Part shown: piece after piece, positions 1 through 11,501 of the stretch
How positions within the stretch are numbered: the stretch's first letter is position 1
Layout: each line of letters begins with the position of its first letter
NCBI RefSeq assembly: GCF_963583255.1
Contig: NC_084803.1
Coordinates: forward strand, 28,060,428 to 28,124,427
Origin: Pyrus communis
Lineage: Eukaryota; Streptophyta; Magnoliopsida; Rosales; Rosaceae
Direction of reading: 5' to 3'
DNA length: 64,000 bases
The notes under the pieces: generated by a model
Seen by the model: only the letters and a program-made list of their open reading frames with translations
Database searches by the model: none
What the model was told of the DNA's origin: nothing
Translations under genes and position numbers: made by a program

Positions 1-128
1 AGCATATGGGCTGGACTTTTTTGGTGTTTAATGGTGCTAGACATGTGCTGAAATCTGGAGAAATTAAAGTTGAGGCTTGGAAGACAAGGAATTACACAAG
101 AAAGAGGAATCCTAGTTGGAGAGGAACA

Positions 129-225
129 TTATCTTATCCAACCTCATCCAAACTTATCTCATCTTATCCAGTCTTATCTTATCTTATATAACCTTATCCA
201 ACATTATCTCATCTTAGTTCTAGCT
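129..225. repeat. CTTATC/TATCCA-rich simple repeat
   Basis: Short degenerate repeats of the type CTTATCCA and TCATCTTATC fill about 100 bases. No gene is visible in 1-300. The gypsy integrase homology on the minus strand fades out near 300-340, so this stretch is probably foreign DNA that replaced or truncated the element. Small forward ORFs here are low-complexity translations of the repeat. Confidence 0.6.
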
Positions 226-299
226 GCAATAAGAGTCTTTATCCTATTCTAAATACTTCCCATCTGAGTTTAGGAGTCATAATCCATTCAAACACCCTA

Positions 300-3200
300 A
301 TCCTTTTTCTCCTTGGATTCAACCGTGCCCTTTGCCCTGTATAAACAAGTTATGCCGATATGTGAGCCTCATCAAGAATCTCCTTCTTCAACGCCTCATT
401 GTCCTTGGGCACAAATAGCCTATTTCCCATCATTAAGGCTTCATCTCTCCGGATCTTCAAATCTCGTCTTAACCCATCCAGTACTTATTTCTTTGGACGC
501 ACACTGTTGATCAAGCTCCTAAGCTTCCCTAACCATATCCACCAAAACAAGTCTAACTTGGAAGTATGCTAGCAAGGCTCCCTGTGGATCTAGTGTCACG
601 ATAACACCAGTTTCTCAAAGAGAATACAATAGCAGAACATGGATAGCTCGAAGGGAGGCAAGCTGTCTATAAGGTTTCTGACTAAGTGCATCCGCTATGA
701 CATTAGCATATCCAGGTTGATACTTGATAGTGTAGTCGTAATCACAAATGAGTTTCATCCACCTTATCTGCCTTAAGTTTTGCTCATTCTGGGTGAAGAC
801 ATATTTCAAACTCTTGTGATCAATGAAGTTGCGGCATTTCTCACCGTACAAGTAATGTCGCCAGATTTTTAGAGCAAAAACCACTGCTCCGAGCTCCAGA
901 TCATGAGTGGGGTAGTTTTTCTCGTGAGTTTTGAGTTGCCTGGAAGCATAGGCGAGGACTTTCCCATGCTGTATCAGAACACAACCCAATCCCGACAAAA
1001 ATGCATCACTGTAAATCTCAAACTCACCGCTATTATCCAGAAGAGCAAGGGCGAGGGGGGCGTGAGTAAGACGTTCCTTAAGCTCCTGAAAACTCCATTC
1101 ACAATGCTCATCCCACTTGAATTTGACCCCTTTCCGGGTTAACTTAGTAAGAGGCAAGGCGATTGCTGAGAAATCTTGCACAAAACGTCGGTAATAACCA
1201 GCCAACCCTAGAAAGCTCCCCACTTTAAAAAGCTCCCCTCAGTAGAAACCACATGCCCGAGGAAACTGATTTAGCCAAAATAGACATTTACTAAACTTTG
1301 CATATAGCTGATGTTTTCTCAACCTCTCTAACACCAATTTCAAGTGTTTCTTGTGCTCAGTATTACTCCGGGAGTAGATCAGGATGTCATCAATGAACAC
1401 AATCATAAACTGATCCAGATACGATTTGAAAACTTTGTTCATCAAATCCATAAGAGCATCGGGTGCATTGGTTAGTCCAAAAGGCATAACACAAAACTCA
1501 TAGTGTCCATACTTAGTGCGGAAAGCGGTTTTCGGTATATCTTCGTTCCAGATCAGTAGTTGGTGATAACCTGAATGAAGATCGATCTTAGAAAACACCT
1601 AAGCACTCCTCAGCTGGTCAAACAGATCATCAATCCGAGGTAAAGGAAAATAGTTCTTCGCCGTCACCCGATTTAGTTACCTGTAGTTAATGCAAAGTCT
1701 CATCGACTCATCCTTCTTTCTGACAAACAATACGGGAGCCCCCCAGGGAGATATGTTGGGCTGGATGTAACCTTTATCCACGAGCTCTTGAAGTTGAATC
1801 TTCAATTCTCTCAACTTCGCTGTTGCGATTCGGTACGGTGCCAAGGAAATAGGGTTAGTACCTAGAAGTACATAAATGGTGAATTCGATTTCCCTCGTAG
1901 GTGGTAACTCCAGTAAATCCTTAGGAAACACATCGGTGAATTCATTCACCACTGTTATATCTTCAGGACACAAAGAAAGTTCATCCCGCTTGACTATGTG
2001 TGTTAAGAATCCCACACAACCCTTATGTAATAACTTAGTTGTCTGGATGACATAAATGATACTATTTGGAAGGATCCACCACTTACCTTGAAATGTGATC
2101 AACAGTCGTCCAGGCTGATTACATGTCATAAATTTCTCCTTACATCCGACATAAGCATGGTGCGTGGATAGCCAATCCATTCCCAAGATGACATCAAACT
2201 CTGCAAGTTGGAAGGGAATTAGCCTCTAAAATTTCCCCTTCAACAATAACCAGGCAATCCTTAAAATCCCACTATGCATAGAAAAGGTCTTTGGTGGCAT
2301 TTTTATGAACATATCAAATTCGAGCGATGTAGGTTGTAGATTAATAACCCATGCAAATGGTGGAGATACAAATGAATAAGTGGCACCCGAATCAATCAGA
2401 ACTCTAGCTCAATTACCACAAACAGTAACATACCAGTAATAACTCTAGGGTCATGCTCTGCCTTCTGATAAGTCTGGCGTTGATATGCCCATGAGCCTGA
2501 CGTCCCGATCTACTATTACGGCCGCTATAAGTCTTATGACCATGATTGTTACGGCCCGCTCTTTTATCTTGAGCACAACTACTCGAAGCAATTCCAGAAT
2601 ATTGTGGCTATTAAGCAGAAAACTGGGTACTCTAATTACTACTGCCGCCATAACTCTGAGTTTCGCCATAACTTTGGTTACTCGGATTACTGCTCCCCTT
2701 GTAACCCAAACCAGAAACATAACTCTCTAATGGGGCGCCGAAGGGTAATCACGAACATAGTGCCTCGTGCCACCACACATGTGACACGTGGCATAATTCA
2801 CCTTGCAATCTCCTTGATGACGTAAACCAAGCCGCGACTGCTGGAGTAAAGTGGCTGAAAGATCGCCTCACCGACTTACTACCTGAGCCCTTACTGGACG
2901 ATCCCGAACCCTGACCCTGTCGCTTGAAAGACTGAAAGTGTCTAAGGGCGAAGGGATGAGAAGAAGTATAAGGTTCCCTCATACTGTAGGATCGAAATCC
3001 ACGACCCCGCTGATTCTGGTTCCGATTCCGAGGCTGGTTCTGACTCTAAGGCTGATCTTAGTTAAGTCTGTCCCATCTCGACTGATCGATCCTCAAGGCT
3101 ACTTCAATCATATCTTTGTAGGATTTATGCCTCTGTGGAGCTAGAAGCTTGCAATAGTCCGGGTTCAAAGTAATCTGTAGCTGAATCATCATCTCCTGTT

Positions 3201-3726
3201 GGTTCCCATAAGTTCTCTTGTGGTGTCTGGACAGGCATTGAAAAGTGCTATCAAACTCTGTAATGTTCAGATCGCCTTAGAGAAACTCTAAGAACTCCTG
3301 TCTCTTCCTCAGCTAATAACCATGGCTCAAAAAGTGTGCATTGAAGAGTCTCCTGAATGTGGCCCAAGTCATCAAAGCATTACATAGACGAGAGCTCGTC
3401 GCTGACTTCCACCAAAACCTCGCGTCCCCCTAAAGGAAGTAACCAGCGGTATTCGCCCATTCAAATGCTGGACATTTCATGCTCTCTAAGGTATCCTCTA
3501 TCTTTTCCAACTAAACCTCGGCCTCCTTACAAGCTCCAACTACCTTAATTTCCGTAACACCGTGGCTACGAGCAATCTCTATATATGTACGACTCAGCCT
3601 GCTACTACCAGGAAAACATTCTGTAAAGCGGAGGTCAACTACTAAATTCATCCCATTAAACCAGAACGAGGTCGTCAAGGTACATTCCCACCAGGATGGT
3701 CCATAATTTTGATAAAAGGCAAACAA
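300..3726 (-). pseudogene. Ty3/gypsy gag-pol (Tekay/Del-like), decayed
   Basis: The minus strand carries the polyprotein of a long-LTR Ty3/gypsy retrotransposon in broken pieces. Reading from high to low coordinates: gag (about 3726-2700) with a zinc knuckle near 2740-2800 whose last Cys is replaced by Tyr (CHMCGG..H..Y); protease motif IDSGAT near 2380-2398, followed by GMDWLS at about 2186; RT start with the [12 protein letters not shown] block (1677-1800); RT core with FGLTNAP and the catalytic FIDD near 1384-1397; connection plus RNase H (615-1223: [27 protein letters not shown]); and the first part of the integrase zinc region (about 310-480, DEAHIS). Stops and frame changes separate the pieces. 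About 35 residues seem to be missing between 1239 and 1223, where RT should join the [11 protein letters not shown] block. The integrase core is absent. RT wording and long LTR suggest the Tekay/Del clade; the clade call is inference. Confidence 0.9.
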
Positions 3727-3800
3727 GATTTAGAAAGACAAAAGATTATGGTTATAAGAAAGCTTATGATTGCCAAATGGAAGAATGAAGTCCTAAGTAT

Positions 3801-3812
3801 GCTCTGATACCA
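3801..3812 (-). other. Retrotransposon primer-binding site (initiator tRNA-Met type)
   Basis: On the minus strand this reads TGGTATCAGAGC, the standard plant retroelement primer site complementary to the 3' end of initiator tRNA-Met. It lies 3 bases from the LTR edge at 3816, which fixes both the orientation of the gypsy element and the 3' end of its 5' LTR. Confidence 0.93.
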
Positions 3813-3815
3813 ATC

Positions 3816-5849
3816 TGACATGCCCCGATCCCGATGTCCGGAGGACATCAGGATAGCTACATGCTAGCTGACACCCAAGGTGACGCAAGCCATTTAATGA
3901 ATGCATATGCTGAGAACATGTAAAACATGCGTATAAATTTCGTTCGAACTACATAAAATAATATACTAATATTCAACTGCCAACAATGACAAAGATAGTG
4001 ATAGTGCATGACATGTTCAGAGTATACATCTAATTCAGAATACAACAGAATGTGCCATTACAAAGATGTCAAAGCAGAGATGATGGCATGATATCACTGG
4101 TAGGGGAATGCCTCGTAGCTCGGATCGTAAGCCTCGTTCCTATGTCCTGAGGGGTGTAAAACAAACATATGTGGACCAAGTTGGTATATATATAATATTG
4201 AAACAGTTATCAACATACTAACCCCCAAAGTTTTATGAAAACTCAATAGCGTAATATGTAATAGGTTTTCTGAAAACCCTAGCATGCCATAAACAGTGTG
4301 CTAAGCAATGGTATCATAGCAACCCGTAGTACTAATATCTCCTGGCCTGAAGCTAACAACTATATCTCCCAGACCGAAGCTAATAACTATATCTCCCGAC
4401 ATGAGGCCAATAACTATATCTCCCGGCTCGAAGCCAATATACAAGTATCTTCGCCCGTAGGCAGAACAGTGACCACTAGATAAGCACAAAAACATTGAAC
4501 ATACTATTTCCAACATAAATACATATATCTCAAAAACATCTTCATAACATATTGTCATCCATCATATATACTACAAAGAAGTGTAAAAACATGTTCATAA
4601 ATAGTATATAGTCATCCATCATATATACTACAAATAAAATAAGTTCGATAAAGAATGGTATTCCAAAATATTCTTAGTAAAGCATGATAGTGCAAACCTA
4701 ATTTACTCGTAAAACATTTCATAAAATGTAACCATTAAATCATGTTTTTCATGTATGCATTTCTACTATTAAAACATGCATTTTAGAAGGGTCCACTCAT
4801 CGATACTCCGTCGTTGAAGAGCCATACGAAATAGGAATGATAGAATGGTCGCTAATAAATGCACTTAAGCACATAAATGGTCCAATTAATAAAATTATAC
4901 TCAAACGATTGAATTTTGGAAAACGGACATAAAAACGGATCCAAGACGTCGAAATTAGCCTAGGAGGGGTCCCGACTGAAACCCAAAAAAGTCAATAAAA
5001 AGTCAACGTTGACCAATCAACTGACAATGATCAAAGTTAACGATCAACGTTGATCGAAGTCAACGGGTCTGGGTCAACTGGGCCTAGGGTTCGGGTCAGA
5101 CCGGTTCAATAGGTTGGGTTAGGGCTTAAAGGGCTTTGGGTTTCTAATGGGCTTGGGTTTGAAGGCCCGACCCAAAGCTCCAGGCTAAAGGGCTTGGGCT
5201 CCAATTGTGGGTTGATCGACCCGGTTTTCATCGAGAACGAAGGCGGAGCCTCCCGAGCTTCAATCAACAACGATTTGATGATTTAACATATGATCTACCA
5301 ATTAAAATGACAACAAATACGAGAATGAGGGTTTCTCACCTTCAATTCATCGTGAAATGGTCGGACTTCGAGCTCGAACACCACGGCTCACAGAAAGAGT
5401 TTTAGGTGGACTCTGGGTGTCCCGTGCTTCACAGAGACGAGGGAGGAAGAGGGTTGACACCAGTGGTGATGATCACACCGTTGTCACGGTTCGTTTGTCA
5501 ACTTAGGTGTGTGGGTGGTTGGGTGCAATCGAGGAGAGGGAGAGAGGGTTCTGTGATAGTGAGAGAGATCCGAGAGTGAGAGGGTGAGTGCTTGAGGAGA
5601 AGAGAAAGAAGGAAAGATAATGTGAGGGTCTGCCACGTGGCAGGCAGGGAAAGGAGGAGAACTAGAGAGGGAATCCAAAAACAAAGGATCCGGATTGGGT
5701 AAGGTTAGGGACAGAAAGGTAATTTCATTATTTTTATTTAAAATTTGTGAAATTACACTTTATTTTAAGGGTGGGGTTTCATATATCTTCTCTATGTCCA
5801 ACTACCTTTTTGTTTGTTTCGGAATTTCGTTCCCATTTATTTTTTGTCA
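3816..5849 (-). repeat. 5' LTR of the minus-strand gypsy element (family A relative)
   Basis: The LTR edge next to the primer site reads GGGGCATGTCA on the minus strand. The last ~75 bases resemble the ends of the solo LTRs at 9300, 26886 and 47482 (CTAGC, ACGTCAC, then GATCTCGG/GATCGGGG and GTGTCA). The far edge is inferred at 5849, where a plus-strand GTCA ends a stretch with a TTCCCAT..TGTCA layout; the resulting 2034 bp matches the 2.13-2.23 kb of the relatives. A TATATATATAA box (4188-4200) lies about 380 bases from the 3' edge, with a tandem array immediately upstream (4318-4460). The 3' LTR of this element is not in the window. Confidence 0.7.
4318..4460 (-). repeat. Tandem array of ~26-bp units in LTR U3
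   Basis: About five head-to-tail units built on GAAGCTAATAACTATATCTC with changing 5-6 base spacers. They lie just upstream, in element orientation, of the putative LTR TATA box. Small open frames across the array are a by-product of the repeat. Confidence 0.8.
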
Positions 5850-6380
5850 CGAGTGAGCGGTTGAGATTTAACTAAATAAACTATAGTTGAATCTCAACCT
5901 TTCCATTTTCTAAAATAATGCGCAGGTGTGCCTTGCTCCAGTCTGTCTCAACTTAGAGCTCAGTCAAATTGCAACTTTGTTAGATTAATATTAACACAAT
6001 TGTGAATATTAAACCTGATAAACAAATTGTGTTTGTTGTGTTCATGTTATCAGTTATCAGTTATCTTAACGGGCTGCCTTGTGTCAACTCGTAGGTCACG
6101 AGTATAAAAATTAAAACTCGAGTCTGTTCACACGGCTCAACTTGTATCACTCGTTAAGATTTTTTTTATTTTTTATTTTTTATTTTTTTTGGCTAGAATC
6201 AAACTTAAAGTTTAACTTAAAAGGGACAACGAAAGGCGAAAAGATTCAACTATAATCTTGTGATCGTGCACTAAAGAAAAATTATTTGTTTTTCTTAAGA
6301 TTAAAAAGTTAGTGACAAGGATTGTAGGAATAAGTTTGATATAACTTATTAGAGAGGAATATATATGACTATTAAAATAG
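5850..6380. other. Gene-less AT-rich spacer
   Basis: Between the gypsy LTR and the Harbinger element I see only AT-rich DNA, including a run of T-rich ATTTTT units around 6157-6190. No open frame with recognisable motifs is present. Confidence 0.6.
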
Positions 6381-6383
6381 TTA

Positions 6384-9019
6384 GAGCAGTTCCATCGGAG
6401 GTGGAATAGCCCAGCACCCAGTCAAAAAACCAGGTTGACACCCTGTCAATTCACTCCAGCCCAGCAACTTGCCTGGCACCTAGCCCAAGCTGGTCTCTAG
6501 GCCAGCCCAAAATTGACTGACCAAGGAGTCGAGCTATTTGCCTGGCGCGTGTAGCTCACTCGCGAGTGGGCGCGAGTAGGGGACAAGGGTGCAGGCGACG
6601 GAGCCTTCTGTCAAACCACTTGTGCTTCACCTGGAAGGAGGCGACGTGGCCCTCTCAATGCCGTTGGATTTCCAATGGCTAGTTTTTGAAGACTGTTGGA
6701 TTTCCAACGATAAAAAAAAAAAAATTAAAGTTGACTTTTAAAATGGACCGTCTGATCACAGATCAACGGTCAGCGTTTTTTCACTAAAAATAAAAATAAA
6801 AAAAATAAAAAAGGCCCAACAGTCAGAATTATGAACGTTGGCCACGTGGCAGCGCCTTGGCTCTTGGATTTGAATATTTTTCAAATCCAACAGTCCAGAT
6901 TAATTAACTATATTAAAATTTATTAAAAATTATGAAAAATCATAGAAAAATTATTAAAAAATATAGAAATTTTTTTAAAAAGTTATTTTTTTTCCTATAA
7001 ATACCTAACCCTTATCTTCCTCCTTACACCACGTTTCAATATTTTCTACACTTTCTACCAAACCTTTTCATATACATTTTGTGTGAAAAAAAAATACCAA
7101 AAAGCTCATCCTTAATTTTTTTTGTCCATATACACCATACATCCCTACGTCCATCTTCATTGTTTTCAAATCTTGAGTTTTTTTACAATGTCTTCTTCAA
7201 GGAGAGTGCATAAACAATTTGTGGAGCAACAGAAAAGATTGTTGGCACAACAAGAAGAATTGATCAATCTCGAGGAAGGTGGAGGTGGATATGAGGCTTT
7301 CGAAATGGATGAGGACTTGGATGATGACCATAGAAGGCAGATGACCTCACATTCCCGCCGTGTCATGGAAATTGTGGGTCAGATAGCCAAACCCAGACGT
7401 GCCGCAAACTTTGATAGAAAAAGGGAAATACGAGGTAAAGATCTTTTGGAAGATTATTTTATTCCCAACAGCGTATTCCCTGATCATGTTTTTAGATGTT
7501 GTTTTAGAATGCAACGAAGTTTGTTTAACAAAATCATGAGTGCTATTTGCAACCATGATCCATGTTTTGTGCAAAAAGGGGATGCTTTTCGTGTTCTAGG
7601 TTTTCTTTACGACTTCCTTGCGAATGCTTGCATATGGAGCATCTGCAGATCAAGTGGATGAGATAGCGAGGATGGGAAAAACAACTGTTATGGAGTCCCT
7701 GATGCAGTTTTGCTCTGCAATTGAAGCCCTGTACAACAATGAGTACCTCCGGACACCCACGCCAAGGGACATGTGAAGGCTTCCGAGTAAGGGTAAGATG
7801 CGAGGCTTCCCTGGAATGATTGGAAGCATCGACTGCATGTAGTGGACTTGGAAAAACTGTCCAAGTGCGTGGCAAGGAGCTTATGGCGACAGAAAATGAG
7901 TCAAAAGTATCATTTTGGAAGCGGTGGCTTCATTTGATACATGGATTTGGCATGGTTTTTTTGGTGTTCCAGGAGCTCAGAATGACCTAAATGTCCTTGC
8001 TCAATCTCCAGTGTTCGACGATCTGCTGCAAGGAAAATCGTCGAGATGCACATATTGGGTTAATAGCACTAAATACGACAGAGAATACTACCTTGCAGAC
8101 GACATTTACCCAAGGTGGTCTACGTTTGTCAAAACAGTGCCACATCCATAGACTGAAAAAGAAAAACACTTCGCAAAATGTCAAGAGAGGTGTAGGAAGC
8201 ATGTGGAGCATTGTTTTGGTATCCTGCAAGCTTGTTGGGCGATTGTCAAGTCTGCTGCTAGAATGTTTGATATTGAGGCTCTTCGATCCATTATGATGAC
8301 ATGTATTATTCTCCACAACATGATTGTGGAAGATGAGTATGATTATGATGCCGTTGATGAATATGAGCCGAATTCGATGAACAACTTAAGAACACGTATC
8401 TACTGTGCTCATGACCGGACCGAAGATCCCGTGCAACACGAGCCGTTGGAACAGGATGGACGTTACAATGAATTGATCGTTCAGCGGTACACTGATGTGC
8501 AAGAGCCATACTAGCACATAACCTACCAGAATGACTTGATTGAGCACCAGTGGGGATTGCTAGAAGGTGAAGATAATTAAAATAAGCTTGTGGTTGAAGA
8601 ATAAAGTGTATTTGATGAGTTTATGTAATTTTATTTTAGTGTGTTTTTTTTTTTTTTTAGTTTGTTTGATGAGTTTATGTAATTTTATTTTAGTGTGTTT
8701 TTTTTAAGTTTTTTTTATGAAGTTTATGTAATTTTATTTTAGTGTGTTTTTTTTTAAGTTTTTTTTATGAGTATGTAATTTTATTTTAGTGTGTATTTTT
8801 TTAAGTTTATTTGAAATTTTATCTGAAATTGGTTAAAAATCTTATTCGAAAATAAAACTATTTTTTTATTTATTCTTTTTAAAAAAATATAAAATATTTT
8901 AAATAGGTTGGGTGCTGGCGCATTTTTTTAGGGGTGGAGATGCTTTGGCCTATTACTGTTCACTTGAGTGGATAAATGCGCTGGGTGCTGGCGCAAAGTC
9001 TTTAAGGTTGGAACTGCTC
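6384..9019 (+). mobile_element. PIF/Harbinger DNA transposon, 2636 bp
   Basis: The termini are inverted: GAGCAGTTCCATC at the left and, reverse-complemented, GAGCAGTTCCAACC at the right. The element is flanked by TTA on both sides (6381-6383 and 9020-9022), the 3-bp target duplication expected of PIF/Harbinger. Subterminal copies of CCAGCACCCA occur near both ends, inverted (for example 6409, 8911 and 8972). One transposase-like reading frame lies inside (7188-8580). The usual second Myb-like protein of autonomous elements was not found, so the copy is probably immobile. Confidence 0.92.
7188..8580 (+). pseudogene. PIF/Harbinger transposase (plant transposon protein family), broken
   Basis: The N-terminus is Gln/Glu-rich (residues ~1-50), followed by the FRMQRSLFNKIM block and HDPCFVQ typical of the plant Harbinger nuclease family. 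Frame is lost near 7600-7625, where a short segment between VLGF and LRMLAYGASADQV is missing. Afterwards stops interrupt GDRK*, DCM*W and PHP*, and RDM is followed by TGA near 7776. DDE-type residues still look present: Asp in GSIDC (~7828), Asp in AQNDLNVL (~7983) and Glu in VEHCFG (~8205). The C-terminus ends with IILHNMIVEDE and an acidic tail, stop at 8578. The start at 7188 is chosen because MSSSRR begins the conserved reading; the upstream ATG at 7122 is less likely. Function lost: several independent lesions. Confidence 0.9.
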
Positions 9020-9062
9020 TTATGTTCTCAATGGGTTGAAATGGATACTCATGAGTGAAACT

Positions 9063-9299
9063 AAACTGACTCGTTAATTAAAGGGTCACTAAATAAACGA
9101 TCTGTTGGTGTAAAATATATCGTTATACTAAACGTGGGGAATTTGAACCATATCATTGCTGGTCCAACCTCTCTTTGTAGATAATATCGTTTGTTAAAAA
9201 AAAAATGTAGACAAAACTGACTCGTTAATTAAAGGGTCACTAAATAAACGATATGTCAGTGTAAAATATATCATTATAGTATAGGTGAGGAATTTGAAC
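9063..9299. repeat. 151-bp tandem duplication, second copy split by a solo LTR
   Basis: The unit beginning AAACTGACTCGTTAATTAAA occurs at 9063 and again at 9214 (period 151). The first copy is complete, through GAACCATATCATTGCTGGTC and an A-run. The second copy stops at TTTGAAC (9299) and resumes after the LTR at 11430 with TGAACCATATCATTG. This gives a built-in empty site for the insertion. Confidence 0.9.
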
Positions 9300-10642
9300 T
9301 GTGACAGCCCGTCCCGGACTTTTCGTACCGTAGGGGTGAAATGACGGTTTTGCCCCTAGTATGTTTGTTTCATTGTGTGGTTGTTTTTGGGTTTTGATTG
9401 GTTGATTTTGGACCACACACATACCCACACTCATTTCCTCTCTCTCTCCCTTTCCTATCCTTTTCGTACGGACAACACCACAAACCCTTGAAATCGTCAC
9501 GGATCGAGGAAACAAACTACATATTTGTGCTCGTGAGGTCCTTAGGAGTTCAACCATACCTATTTCAGGTAAGGATACCTTCGTTTTCACGTCAAACTCG
9601 AGATCCCCGATTTTGGTCACTGTTCATGCACACGTTAATTCTTATGTTTTTGGGAATTTCAAGCTTGTAAGAAGCTTGGTGAAGTTCTTAAGAGGCTCGG
9701 GGTGGTTCGTTTGAAGGTTTTGGATGTCGGGATAGTGAGTTACAGGTTTGGCCGGAGTTGGTGGTGTTTTCCCGGCGAGATTCCGTTGGTTTTAGTGCTT
9801 GAAAGTGGTAAGGATTTGTTCCTCTTGTTGTAAGCTTCATTTTGGTACCAATTTTGTGAAATTTGGTTGAAAAACGAAGGAGATATCAAGTTTAGAAAAT
9901 TTCCCGGTTTTCCGGTGCCGGCGACGGCGCCGGAGGTTGGCCGGAGAAGATGACGGAATATTTCGTCCGTTTGGACGGAATATTCCAAACGGCGTTAACT
10001 GACGCCGTCAGTGTGCCAGGCACGTGCCTGCGCGTGGGCGGCGCGTGTGGCCTGCCTTGGCCAGCGCGTGGGGGCGCGTGCGGCGTCGAAAAATTATTTT
10101 AAAAATATTGGGATGTTCGTGAGGTTGAATAGATCACGTTGGTGTATTCATACACCCCATTTGAGCATTGTATGAGAAGTTATTTCGTAATGTTGGTTAT
10201 GTGCTTTAAAATTTACGTTTTTATAGTTGTTTCGCATATAGGTGAGACCTATCTCGAGGACGAGCGCGGTCACTCGAGGCAAGGGGGTTACGACCCTTCT
10301 ACATACCAGTGAGTGGACTTTTGATTTTTCGTATATACCTATATACTTATGTTTTTCCCAGAAAGTGAAATGAAATGTTTATACGTTTATATGCCATGCT
10401 TTATGTTTGCCCATTTAATTATGCATTATTAGTTGCATATAAATATGTGTGTTGGTGCTGCGGACGCACAGGTAAGTGCCAGGTGAGTTATGGTTTATGT
10501 TTATGTTTAGTAGTGATTTGAGATGCATAGAGAGCTCATATCCTGCACCCCCAGTGTTAGTGCTCCCGCCGAGAGTAGGGCACAGTCATTCACGTGATGT
10601 TCACCTCTCGCACCACACGCTCATCTTGGATCCAAGTTATGT

Positions 10643-10874
10643 GCACAATCCTGTCGTACAGATCACTATAAGTGGTTCCGACTCGTAGGTGACCCACGAT
10701 TATTCGCCCAGTCTTCACATGATCGTAGCACTTGAGCGTACTTATTATACACCCAGTCCTGTCGTACAGACCACTTTAGGTGGTTCCGACTCGTGTACAG
10801 GTATAGTTAGTGAGTTGGAGATTTGAGCTCTAGATTCAGCCATACAGGTCAAGTTAGGTGACTCCGGCTAACAG
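10643..10874 (+). repeat. Hairpin repeat module in LTR family A copy 1
   Basis: GTCGTACAGATCACTATAAG followed by TGGTTCCGACTCGT occurs at about 10652, is repeated with ACCACTTTAGGTGGT at about 10762, and in a shorter form TACAGGTCAAGTTAGGTGAC at about 10843. The middle copy contains a perfect 5-bp stem (ACCAC/GTGGT). The same three-part layout is seen at 48951-49170. Confidence 0.8.
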
Positions 10875-10961
10875 ATTACATGGCGTTGTTTGGCATTACC
10901 TAAGTACTTGCATTTTATTTCGAGGCATTTGGCATTTGGCATGGCATATGTCTGAGCATGA

Positions 10962-10962
<1 letters not shown>

Positions 10963-10993
<31 letters not shown>
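10963..10993. repeat. (TA)n microsatellite
   Basis: Uninterrupted TA/AT dinucleotide run of about 31 bases inside the solo LTR, at the place where the relatives have their TATA-like box. Confidence 0.9.
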
Positions 10994-10998
<5 letters not shown>

Positions 10999-11501
10999 TC
11001 TATTTTTCTGGGAAGTATACAGGTTTTACGGCGAGGGGTTAGAACTTTGTTTATGAAATGATTTTTTTTTAAAAGCTTTGTTTTTGCCCACTCACGCTTT
11101 CTGTTTTGCGCCCCTCCAGGTTCTAGTTTGGCTAACACTTTTGATGGCTCCCTAGAGGATTTTCTCGGCTTATCTGACAGATTATCACCAGTGTAGGACC
11201 ACCTTTAGGTGTGTTTATTTAGTGTTGTTTCTCCCGAACTGCACTAGGTCTTCCGTGCTCTGAACTTTGTTTCTCACACTTACGCTTGCACATGTATGTT
11301 ATTTACTTTGTGTATAGGTTTGTTTTTATTCGTACTTTTATTATTATTTCTTAGCTTCCGCATTGTGCACATGGTTACGTCACTTCCACGTGACGGCCAG
11401 CATGCCCTGATCTCGGTCAAGGTGTGTCATGAACCATATCATTGCTGGTCCAACCTCTTTATGTAGATAATATCGTTTGTTAAAAAAAAAAAAAAAAAAA
11501 A

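Larger units (their letters stand above)
9300..11429 (+). mobile_element. Solo LTR, family A copy 1 (2130 bp)
   Basis: Starts TGTGACAGCCCG, ends GGTGTGTCA, and is flanked by the perfect 5-bp duplication TGAAC (9295-9299 and 11430-11434). There is no internal retroelement sequence, so this is a solo LTR left by LTR-LTR recombination. Inside: GGAATATTCC-type palindromes (9955-10010), three copies of a hairpin repeat (10643-10874), a TA dinucleotide tract at 10963-10993 that may include the TATA, and a conserved 3' end ACGTCAC..ACGTGACGGCCAG. Small open frames within it are not supported as genes. Confidence 0.93.
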
